The notes beneath the pieces are model-generated. The model saw nothing but the letters and a program-made list of their open reading frames with translations. It was not told the origin of the DNA and ran no database searches. Shown in pieces: positions 1 to 4,614 of a stretch of 7,112 nt of DNA. A program made the translations under genes and the position numbers. The stretch spans positions 1 to 7,112 of the forward strand of contig JASIGS010000598.1 of the NCBI GenBank assembly GCA_030052355.1. The letters are read 5' to 3'. Each line of letters starts with the position of its first letter. Within the stretch, counting starts at the first letter, position 1. This DNA is from Streptosporangiaceae bacterium (lineage in GTDB: Bacteria; Actinomycetota; Actinomycetes; Streptosporangiales; Streptosporangiaceae).

Positions 1-494
1 GACGCGATGTTGTCCGGCAGCAGGCCCACCGTGTAACCGGCGTAGTTGGCCTTCTCCGCCTCCAGCATGTTCAGGAAGAAGATCAGGTCCTTGGCGTCAA
101 CGGTCTCGCCGTTGGACCACTTCCAGCCCTTGAAGTTGATCACGATGGTCTTGCCGCCGTCGCTGTAGATCGGCGCATCGGCCGGGGACAGCGCGTAGTT
201 GACCGTGATCGAGTCGTTGTTCCCGCCGAACATGTACAGCGACCGGTACATGAGTTCTTCGAAGTCCGAGTAGTTGGCCACGCTGTAGCACGCCGTCGTC
301 TCCATGACGAAGATACAGTTCGCGCCCGTGCCTGTGATGTTGGGCAGCGTGGCCACCGCGCCTGTGACAGAGGTCGAAGACGAGCTACTGGTGGTGGTGG
401 TAGCGCTGGAACCGCACCCTGCGGCCAGCAACGCCACGGCGGCTATCGCCGCGACACCTCCCGCGACGCTCACTTTGCGTCTGCGACTGAACAT
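1..494 (-). CDS. ABC transporter substrate-binding lipoprotein, family 5 (partial, N-terminal 164 residues)
   Basis: This is the N-terminal part of an extracytoplasmic solute-binding protein; the rest lies left of the window. Residues 1-26 form a lipoprotein signal: a basic start (MFSRRRK), a hydrophobic Ala/Val stretch, and the lipobox A-A-G-C with Cys27 as the lipidation site. The SRRR run is faintly Tat-like but not a full twin-arginine motif. A low-complexity Ser/Thr linker follows (about residues 29-45), typical of actinobacterial lipoproteins tethered outside the membrane. The mature domain shows family-5 hallmarks: EELMYRSLY near 79-87 and the segment FKGWKWSNGETVDAKDL at 121-137, which matches the conserved W-x-W-x-(D/N)-G-x-x-(V/F)-x-A-x-D of OppA/DppA-like binding proteins. 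Cys60 and Cys69 could form a disulfide. The start is the ATG at 494, with an AAGGGAG ribosome site 5 nt upstream. The ligand (peptide, nickel or oligosaccharide) cannot be told from this fragment. No permease genes are visible; they may lie to the left. Confidence 0.88.
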   Translation of the reverse strand, partial: MFSRRRKVSVAGGVAAIAAVALLAAGCGSSATTTTSSSSSTSVTGAVATLPNITGTGANCIFVMETTACYSVANYSDFEELMYRSLYMFGGNNDSITVNYALSPADAPIYSDGGKTIVINFKGWKWSNGETVDAKDLIFFLNMLEAEKANYAGYTVGLLPDNIA

Positions 495-499
495 TTGCA

Positions 500-506
500 C
501 TCCCTT
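500..506 (-). promoter_or_regulatory. Ribosome-binding site of the lipoprotein gene, inside a small hairpin
   Basis: On the minus strand AAGGGAG lies 5 nt before the ATG at 494 and fixes that start. Its AAGG is the 3' arm of a small perfect hairpin, CCTTG-TCG-CAAGG (503-515), so the site could be partly closed in the mRNA. Confidence 0.6.
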
Positions 507-514
507 GCGACAAG

Positions 515-596
515 GCACTGGCTGGCGCACCTGGCTTACTTCCGAAGGTGGGTCACCAGCGGATCTGAGGGGTCGGCGTTACGGACCAGCCAGTGC
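515..596 (-). repeat. Long-range inverted repeat in the leader of the lipoprotein gene
   Basis: Seen directly: GCACTGGCTGG at 515-525 has its exact reverse complement CCAGCCAGTGC at 586-596, giving 11-bp arms around a 60-nt interval. On the minus-strand transcript the outer ends can be extended about four more positions with one mismatch and one G-U pair. The interval holds a smaller inverted repeat, CACCT (528-532) and AGGTG (546-550). The proximal arm abuts the hairpin that covers the ribosome site. If transcription starts upstream of 596, this would fold as a long stem just before the start codon. Whether it acts as RNA or as a DNA operator pair is unknown. No known riboswitch class was recognised. 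Confidence 0.45.
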
Positions 597-633
597 TTCG
601 CAGCGCTGGCCCGGCCGCACGGGCCGAGGCGAG

Positions 634-659
634 TGCGAACGCGCGTCTACGCGCTCGCA
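634..659. promoter_or_regulatory. Imperfect palindrome, possible operator
   Basis: The arms TGCGA (634-638) and TCGCA (655-659) flank an inner palindrome GCGCGT-CT-ACGCGC (641-654); an unpaired AC (639-640) separates outer and inner arm on one side only. That gives 11 matched pairs around a 2-nt centre, in the middle of the divergent region where a shared regulator could bind. CG-rich palindromes also arise by chance in this composition. Confidence 0.3.
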
Positions 660-707
660 GGTTACTGATACTCCGCAAGTTCCGGTCCGACCGCTCCGGC
701 AGGTTAC
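657..707. repeat. Pair of 9-bp direct repeats, 42 bp apart
   Basis: GCAGGTTAC occurs at 657-665 and again at 699-707. The start-to-start distance is 42 bp, four turns of B-DNA, so both copies face the same side of the helix. On the minus strand each copy contains TAACCT, a -10-like hexamer, but no matching -35 was seen for either. Confidence 0.3.
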
Positions 708-940
708 GCGGGCAATGCCGCCAGCCTTCCGCTGCCGGCGTGCCACCTCCCGGGCGGCGTCCGATCAGATGTTCCGCCTTTCTCGTCCACTGGCTAAGTC
801 CTCGTGATCGGGGGCAGAGATCCGAAGACGGAGTCAGCCCATTCCCTGCCATGCGGGAAGCGCGACCCTGGCGCCAATCTTGCACGGATCGTGTTACGAG
901 AGCGTCACAAAAGAGCAGCAAAGCAGGCGTGCCAGGCGAC

Positions 941-946
941 TACGCT
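941..946 (+). promoter_or_regulatory. Candidate -10 element (TACGCT) for the RraA-family gene
   Basis: TACGCT fits the actinobacterial TANNNT -10 pattern and would start transcription near 952-954. This leaves a leader of about 20 nt that contains the AGGTGG ribosome site (960-965) before the TTG at 973. No clear -35 is present. The same hexamer is seen at ppc. Confidence 0.35.
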
Positions 947-972
947 CCGTGGCCGCAACAGGTGGCTATGGT

Positions 973-1722
973 TTGCTCGTAACGCCCTCAAGGAGCGACC
1001 CGGCGGAAGGACGAATTGCCATCAGCGGGTCACCAGGAACCCCGCCCAGTCCGCCCGGCCAGGCCGGCCAGGCGGACCCGGCCAGGCGGCTTGCCCACCT
1101 CGACACCTGCGCGATCAGCGACGCGCTCGACGCCTGCGGGATCCGCGGCTACGTCGACTGCCTGGTGCCGATGTGGGCGGGAGCTCGCGTCGTGGGCAGG
1201 GCGGTCACCGCGAAACTGGCCGTGGGCCCGGCGCCAGCGGGCGCGCCGAGGATCCACCTGGGCGCGCGGGCCATCGAGGCAGCCCGGCCCGGCGAGGTCA
1301 TCGTGGTCGACAACGACGGCAGGGTGGGCATGGGGTCCTGGGGCGGGCTGCTCTCGCTGGCCGCCTCGCTGCGAGGGGTGGCAGGGGTGATCACCGATGG
1401 CGCTTGCCGTGACGTCGATGAAGCCCGGCAGATGCGCTTCCCCGTCTTCGCTCGCCGCGGCGCCGCGCCGACCGCACGCGGCCGCGTGCACGAGGTGTCG
1501 TGCAACGAGCCTGTCACGCTGGCCGGCGTGCCGGTCTGCCCCGGCGACATCGTGATGGCCGACGGCAGCGGCGTCGTGGTCATCCCGGCCGCCGACGCCA
1601 GCCGCGTGGCGCGAGCCGCGGAACGGATAGCCGGGCGCGAGGCGGCGATGGCCGCGAGGCTGCGTGCCGGCGTCCCGGTGACTGAGGTTCTTGGCGAGTC
1701 GTACGAGGACATGCTGGACTAG
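973..1722 (+). CDS. RraA family protein with class II HMG/CHA-type aldolase motif
   Basis: This belongs to the RraA / 4-hydroxy-4-methyl-2-oxoglutarate aldolase fold, whose aldolase members cleave HMG or CHA to pyruvate with a divalent metal and often decarboxylate oxaloacetate. From the TTG at 973 it has 249 residues. The domain opens near residue 45 with LDTCAISDALDACG. The aldolase signature G-X20-R-D-X2-E is intact: Gly125, Arg146-Asp147 (in DGACRDVDEA) and Glu150. Arg and Asp are the pyruvate- and metal-binding residues of the characterised enzymes. The closing strand GDIVMADGSGVVVIP ends near residue 208, followed by an Ala/Arg-rich helix. An aldolase or decarboxylase is therefore more likely than an RNase E inhibitor of the E. 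coli RraA type. The start is uncertain: the frame is open back to a TTG at 880 and has a GTG at 949. TTG 973 was chosen for AGGTGG (960-965) at 7-nt spacing and the -10 at 941. GGAAGG precedes an ATT at 1015, a less likely start. Residues 18-43 are Pro/Gly/Ala-rich and probably disordered. Confidence 0.85.
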   Translation: MLVTPSRSDPAEGRIAISGSPGTPPSPPGQAGQADPARRLAHLDTCAISDALDACGIRGYVDCLVPMWAGARVVGRAVTAKLAVGPAPAGAPRIHLGARAIEAARPGEVIVVDNDGRVGMGSWGGLLSLAASLRGVAGVITDGACRDVDEARQMRFPVFARRGAAPTARGRVHEVSCNEPVTLAGVPVCPGDIVMADGSGVVVIPAADASRVARAAERIAGREAAMAARLRAGVPVTEVLGESYEDMLD

Positions 1723-1807
1723 GGGATACAGCGCGAAGTCGGGCCAGTACCGGGGTGCACTCGGTAGGGTGTAGACCGGCTTATCCGGCATCGTGAGGGG
1801 ATAGGAC

Positions 1808-1891
1808 GTGGCAGACGGATCGAACGCCCGGCCCACGCTCGCCGCCAGGCGGCCCGTCCTCGCTGGCCAGGCACTCGCGGTCGTCCCGTAG
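1808..1891 (+). CDS. Possible 27-residue small ORF upstream of the membrane-protein gene
   Basis: A GTG at 1808 follows GTGAGGGG (1793-1800) at 7-nt spacing and opens 27 codons that end at TAG 1889-1891, just before the ATG at 1902. The peptide (Ala/Arg/Pro/Val-rich) matches nothing I recognise. Its stop overlaps the presumed -10 hexamer of the next gene. It could be a leader peptide, or simply a chance frame next to a purine-rich stretch; chance is the better guess. Confidence 0.15.
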   Translation: MADGSNARPTLAARRPVLAGQALAVVP

Positions 1892-1894
1892 GCT
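1889..1894 (+). promoter_or_regulatory. Candidate -10 element (TAGGCT), leaderless start
   Basis: TAGGCT ends 7 nt before the ATG at 1902, the spacing expected when transcription starts on or next to the start codon. No Shine-Dalgarno sequence precedes that ATG, which agrees with a leaderless transcript. No clear -35 was found. Confidence 0.35.
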
Positions 1895-1901
1895 TGCCAC
1901 G

Positions 1902-2540
1902 ATGGCCGATCACCTGGAGTTGCCAAGACCGCTGCTGTTGCTGCGCACCATGGGCTGGAACCTGGCCGAGGCGGTCGGGTTTCCCATCGCGGCGTTCGCC
2001 GTCGCTGACTGGCTGGACGGCCGCGACGCGGGCCTCATCTGCGGCGTGGCGGCCGTCTGGATAACGGCCATCATCCGCAAGCTCGCGACCGGATCGGTCC
2101 CTGGCCTGCTGATCATCACGGCGGTAGTGCTCACGCTGCAGTCGGCGGCCGCCATCGCGACCGGGAACCTGGAGATCTTCCTGTGGCACTTCCCGTTCGC
2201 GAACCTCTGCCTGTGCGTCCTTTTCGCCCGGACGGCCAGCGGCCCCAATCCGCTGTGCGCCCAGCTTGCCGCCGAGATGATCTGCCTGCGGCAGCCGACC
2301 ACCTATCAGCCTGGCCTGCACCGCTTCTTCCAGGGCGCGACCTGGCTGTGGGCGGGGGTGTTCCTGATGCTCGCGGTATGCCTGGGAGTCCTGCTGGCCA
2401 CCGAGCCTGTCCCCGTCTTCCTGGTGCTCACGACCGTCGCCACGGTCGCGATCATCTGCGTCGGGATCGGCGCATCCGTCCTGTGGCTGAGGTTGGTGCT
2501 GCGCAGGCTCGGACTCAGCCTCAGGTTCGCCGCTGCCTGA
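1902..2540 (+). CDS. Multi-pass membrane protein, VC0807-like
   Basis: A 212-residue integral membrane protein of unknown function. Hydrophobic segments lie at about 21-38, 42-60, 67-87, 93-109, 145-167 and 171-197, giving roughly six helices with an Arg-rich end (RLVLRRLGLSLRF). The stretch SVPGLLIITAVVLTLQSAAAIATGN (65-89, broken here only by its length) is the part most like VC0807-family proteins, which carry a similar PGLL...T...ATG pattern after an R/K-rich loop (here IIRKLATG). The 110-144 loop is hydrophilic with two Cys (119, 128) and probably cytoplasmic. The family assignment is from memory of sequence style and is tentative. The gene is convergent with the DUF998 gene, with 18 bp between their stops. 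The start at ATG 1902 is preferred because no in-frame alternative with a ribosome site is visible and a -10 hexamer sits 7 nt before it. Confidence 0.75.
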   Translation: MADHLELPRPLLLLRTMGWNLAEAVGFPIAAFAVADWLDGRDAGLICGVAAVWITAIIRKLATGSVPGLLIITAVVLTLQSAAAIATGNLEIFLWHFPFANLCLCVLFARTASGPNPLCAQLAAEMICLRQPTTYQPGLHRFFQGATWLWAGVFLMLAVCLGVLLATEPVPVFLVLTTVATVAIICVGIGASVLWLRLVLRRLGLSLRFAAA

Positions 2541-2569
2541 TAACCGGCCCCTAACCGGCTAGCAGCGGC
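2529..2569. terminator. Inverted repeat between convergent genes, possible bidirectional terminator
   Basis: GCCGCTGC (2529-2536) and GCAGCGGC (2562-2569) are exact 8-bp inverse arms around a 25-nt interval that contains both stop codons. The arms encode the last residues of each gene. Inside the interval, TAACCGGC is repeated (2541-2548 and 2552-2559). There is no T-tract on either side, so it would be a weak or factor-assisted terminator at best. Confidence 0.35.
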
Positions 2570-3344
2570 AGGTGGGGTCTGACGGCCACTCCTCCTCGCG
2601 GGCTTCTGCCCGGTCAAGGTCACCCCGGTCGGCCGGCTCGGCGCCGGCGCCACGCGCCCCGTGCCGAAGCACCAGCGCGACCACGAACGGCCAGCAAGTC
2701 TGGATCCCGGAGTCCAGCCGCTCGGCGAGACCCAGGTCCTTGCCTCCCCTGGCCTCCAGGAGGACCCATGCGAGCAGGCCAACGAACAGCACGCTCACCG
2801 CGATGGACGGGCGCGGCGACAGGACCAGCGGCCGGTCCTGCAAGCGCCACCCGGCTACCGCGGGCCAGATCGCGATCGTTATCCCCCCGAGGGTCGTCCA
2901 CGCCAGGTGGGCAGCTGTCGGGCCGGAGGACGGCTCCGGCGAGGCGGCGATCCCGGCGCTGCACATTCCGGCGACGATCAGCAAGAACCGGGCGGGCAGC
3001 CCGAGTCCGGCCAGCCCTACCGCCGTCACCAGGTAGCAGCAGCAGATGGCGAGCAGCGCCCAGGTCATGATCCACCGGTCGGTGCCGTCGAGGCCCGCCA
3101 GCACGCTGACCGTATCCCGGATCGGGCTGTAGGTGCGGGGCTGTAGCGAGTCAGCGATCAGCCACGCGCCGACCAGCACGACCGGTGCAAGTCCGGCTGA
3201 CAGGATGGCCCAGCGGGGAACCTCCTCGCCGGAGCGCGGCGGCCAGCCGGGCCACTCCGCCAGCTTGCCGAGCTGCCGGCGGACGGCCCGCGCACCGGGC
3301 AGCACCAGCAGCTTGCCTGCCAGCCGCTCCTTCACCTGCGTCAT
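2559..3344 (-). CDS. DUF998 family integral membrane protein
   Basis: A 261-residue membrane protein. A basic cytoplasmic N-terminus (1-44) precedes six hydrophobic segments at about 45-66, 91-113, 117-135, 144-166, 178-197 and 211-228. After the first helix, TYSPIRDTVSVLAG (71-84) matches the conserved Y-S-P-x-R-x-T-x-S-x-L loop of DUF998 proteins, and PEP...HLAWTTLGG (136-154) is also as in that family. No enzymatic role is established for it. The C-terminal tail (229-261) is charged and ends Cys-Arg-Cys. The frame stays open upstream to 3728, but that part would overlap the acyltransferase gene and has no domain. ATG 3344 was chosen because GGAGG lies 10 nt before it and the family-like sequence starts soon after. 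The acyltransferase gene lies 110 bp upstream on the same strand, so they may be co-transcribed, although a palindrome at 3394-3409 in the gap may mark separate control. Confidence 0.82.
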   Translation of the reverse strand: MTQVKERLAGKLLVLPGARAVRRQLGKLAEWPGWPPRSGEEVPRWAILSAGLAPVVLVGAWLIADSLQPRTYSPIRDTVSVLAGLDGTDRWIMTWALLAICCCYLVTAVGLAGLGLPARFLLIVAGMCSAGIAASPEPSSGPTAAHLAWTTLGGITIAIWPAVAGWRLQDRPLVLSPRPSIAVSVLFVGLLAWVLLEARGGKDLGLAERLDSGIQTCWPFVVALVLRHGARGAGAEPADRGDLDRAEAREEEWPSDPTCRC

Positions 3345-3393
3345 CGACGGCACGCCTCCGTGGGAAGGAGCCCTCTCGTTCCCGCGCGATAAC

Positions 3394-3409
3394 CGGAGGT
3401 TCACCTCCG
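3394..3409. promoter_or_regulatory. 16-bp palindrome containing a Shine-Dalgarno-like core
   Basis: CGGAGGT (3394-3400) and ACCTCCG (3403-3409) are exact inverse arms around TC. It sits 50 bp before the DUF998 start, in the 110-bp gap after patA. On the minus strand it contains GGAGGTGA, a perfect match to the 16S rRNA tail, immediately followed by its own complement, with no start codon at usable distance. It could be an operator or a small mRNA hairpin. Confidence 0.4.
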
Positions 3410-3454
3410 TAAGCACTTTAACAAGGCTTGTGCGTCGTTTCCACGTGATAACGG

Positions 3455-4435
3455 CTACCGGGCGCGCGTGCTCGTGGCGCCGGGCGGTACGCCACCCGCT
3501 CCGTCGGGCTGGCTCCGGGCAGCGGCGGCAGCCAGCCGCTGCGGATCGAGATCGGCGACGAACACCTTCTGCAGCATGTGCCAGTCCTGCGGGTGCTCGG
3601 CTATGCCCTGCTCGAAGCAGCGCGCCATCTGCTGGCTCATCGCTGCGATCTTCGCCCGCCGCTCTCCCTTCTCCGGTACGGGCACTTCCGGGTAGATGTG
3701 CGCACCCCAGTCCTCGCCTTCGAACCACAGCGTGACCGGCATCAGCGCCGCGCCGGTCTCCACCGCCAGCGCTGCCGGCCCCGCCGCCATCCTGGCCGGC
3801 TCGCCGAAGAACTCAACCTCGACACCGCTCGCAGACAGGTCGCGGTCGCAGACAAGGCAGACCAGGCGGCCCTCGCGCAGGCGCTGCGCCAGCACGGCGG
3901 AGGGGTCGGCGCCGCCGGCGTGCGGTACCACCTCCATGCCGAGACCCTGCCGCACCTCCACGAACTTGTCGTACACGGCGGACGACGCGAGGTGCTCGAC
4001 CACGGTCGTGAATGACCCGGCGCCGGCCAGCACGATATACGCGCCAGCTTGCTCGTAGTTGCCCGTGTGCGGGAGCGCGAAGATGACGCCGCGGCCCTCC
4101 GCCAGGTATGCGAAGGCGCGCCCCTGCGCGTCGGTGTTGATGTGCATCCCGGATACGAGCCGCTCGCGCGGGATCACCGGCAGCCGGAACACCTCGAGCC
4201 AGTACCGCAGGTAAGACCGCATCGTGGCGCGGGAGAGCCGCCGCACCTGGTCGGCCGGCGCGCCAGGGCCGAGGACCCGGCGCAGGTTAGCCTCGAGCTG
4301 GCGCACGCCAGAGCCGTGCCGCCACCAGAGCACGTCCGCGATCTTCGTGAACAGCCAGCGCGCCCACGAGCCGGGCATCCTGCACACCGCGGCCCAGCCG
4401 ACCAGGTAGAGCCGCGAGATTACCTGTTCCCTCAT
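3455..4435 (-). CDS. patA: Phosphatidylinositol mannoside acyltransferase (PatA-like, LPLAT superfamily)
   Basis: PatA transfers an acyl chain, usually palmitoyl, from acyl-CoA to the 6-position of the mannose on PIM1/PIM2 at the inner face of the plasma membrane. The 326-residue product has the usual length and tracks Mycobacterium tuberculosis Rv2611c, as I recall it, almost throughout: RYWLEVFRLP near 77-86, the catalytic H-X4-acidic motif HTGNYE (His123, Glu128), CDRDLSASGVEVEFFGEPAR (196-215), AVETGAALMPVTLWFEG, and AEHPQDWHMLQ near the end. Two acidic positions are swapped in size: the family's HX4D has Glu128, and the family's AERD Glu is Asp197. A hydrophobic stretch near 8-35 suits membrane association. 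The gene is alone here; in mycobacteria patA sits beside pgsA and pimA. In-frame GTGs at 4444 and 4438 are alternative starts; ATG 4435 is preferred, with a weak GAGCGG 8 nt before it. Substrate is inferred; another lipid A-type or phospholipid acyltransferase is less likely. Confidence 0.87.
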   Translation of the reverse strand: MREQVISRLYLVGWAAVCRMPGSWARWLFTKIADVLWWRHGSGVRQLEANLRRVLGPGAPADQVRRLSRATMRSYLRYWLEVFRLPVIPRERLVSGMHINTDAQGRAFAYLAEGRGVIFALPHTGNYEQAGAYIVLAGAGSFTTVVEHLASSAVYDKFVEVRQGLGMEVVPHAGGADPSAVLAQRLREGRLVCLVCDRDLSASGVEVEFFGEPARMAAGPAALAVETGAALMPVTLWFEGEDWGAHIYPEVPVPEKGERRAKIAAMSQQMARCFEQGIAEHPQDWHMLQKVFVADLDPQRLAAAAARSQPDGAGGVPPGATSTRAR

Positions 4436-4504
4436 CACGTACACCGCTCGTGTTAAGTCGTATCAAGCGCCGGTCGCGTGACCTACGCCACGAATCCACC
4501 TATG

Positions 4505-4519
4505 CGGAGGAACGCTCCG
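4505..4519. promoter_or_regulatory. Small inverted repeat upstream of patA
   Basis: CGGAG (4505-4509) and CTCCG (4515-4519) are 5-bp inverse arms around GAACG, 70 bp before the patA start and about 96 bp before the ppc start. The half-sites are the same as those of the palindrome before the DUF998 gene. Short arms make chance plausible. Confidence 0.25.
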
Positions 4520-4560
4520 TTATAAACCTAACAGGCTCCTGCCGTCCACAGGCCCCGGCC

Positions 4561-4598
4561 GCGCTGGGCCAGGCGGCGCTGGGGCCAGGCAGCGCCGC
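4561..4598. repeat. Tandem repeat and 9-bp-stem hairpin just upstream of ppc
   Basis: GCGCTGGGCCAGGCG (4561-4575) is followed directly by GCGCTGGGGCCAGGCA (4576-4591), the same unit with one added G and a changed last base. Overlapping the second copy, GCGGCGCTG (4573-4581) and CAGCGCCGC (4590-4598) form exact 9-bp arms around an 8-nt loop. The element covers the -42 to -17 region of the presumed ppc promoter, so it may be an operator. No plus-strand gene ends here that it could terminate. Confidence 0.45.
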
Positions 4599-4602
4599 GC
4601 CT

Positions 4603-4608
4603 TACGCT
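4603..4608 (+). promoter_or_regulatory. Candidate ppc -10 element (TACGCT), leaderless start
   Basis: TACGCT ends 6 nt before GTG 4615, so the expected transcription start falls on the start codon. No Shine-Dalgarno sequence lies before that GTG, in agreement with leaderless translation. The hexamer is identical to that proposed at 941. No -35 match was seen; the repeat at 4561-4598 occupies that position. Confidence 0.4.
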
Positions 4609-4614
4609 GACGCC

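Larger units (their letters stand above)
495..972. other. Divergent non-coding region between lipoprotein gene and RraA gene
   Basis: About 478 bp without a credible gene. Frames that are open here on either strand give Arg/Pro/Ala-rich translations with no domain, and they look like products of high GC. It contains the leader elements of the lipoprotein gene (500-596), a small inverted repeat GGCCCG/CGGGCC (608-625), the imperfect palindrome at 634-659, the direct repeats at 657-707, and a probable promoter for the plus-strand gene near 941. The stretch 710-935 shows nothing I can name. A convincing -35/-10 pair for the minus-strand gene was not found. Confidence 0.6.

Noticed and set aside
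659..687. ECF-type promoter (GGAAC on the minus strand near 682) for the lipoprotein gene
   Set aside because: GGAAC is present, but there is no GTT/TCT-like -10 at the required 15-17 bp distance.
553..921. Minus-strand and plus-strand frames inside the divergent intergenic region
   Set aside because: Their products are Arg/Pro/Ser-rich, without hydrophobic or motif structure, and they overlap one another on both strands; none has a convincing start.
1748..1766. TACCG/CGGTA inverted repeat after the RraA stop as a terminator
   Set aside because: The arms are only 5 bp with a 9-nt loop and no T-tract follows.
1030..1926. Long minus-strand open frame (298 codons) opposite the RraA gene
   Set aside because: It is the antisense shadow of a gene with clear family motifs; no ribosome site and no recognisable protein sequence.
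3442..3447. CACGTG palindrome between patA and the DUF998 gene
   Set aside because: A single 6-bp palindrome is expected by chance and no known bacterial regulator site was recognised around it.
3345..3728. N-terminal extension of the DUF998 gene up to 3728
   Set aside because: It would overlap the patA coding region on the same strand by over 270 bp and adds only a low-complexity Arg/Ala-rich stretch, while ATG 3344 has a GGAGG site.
4287..4499. A 70-codon minus-strand frame starting upstream of patA
   Set aside because: It reads into patA in another frame and its product has no features; it has the appearance of a chance frame.
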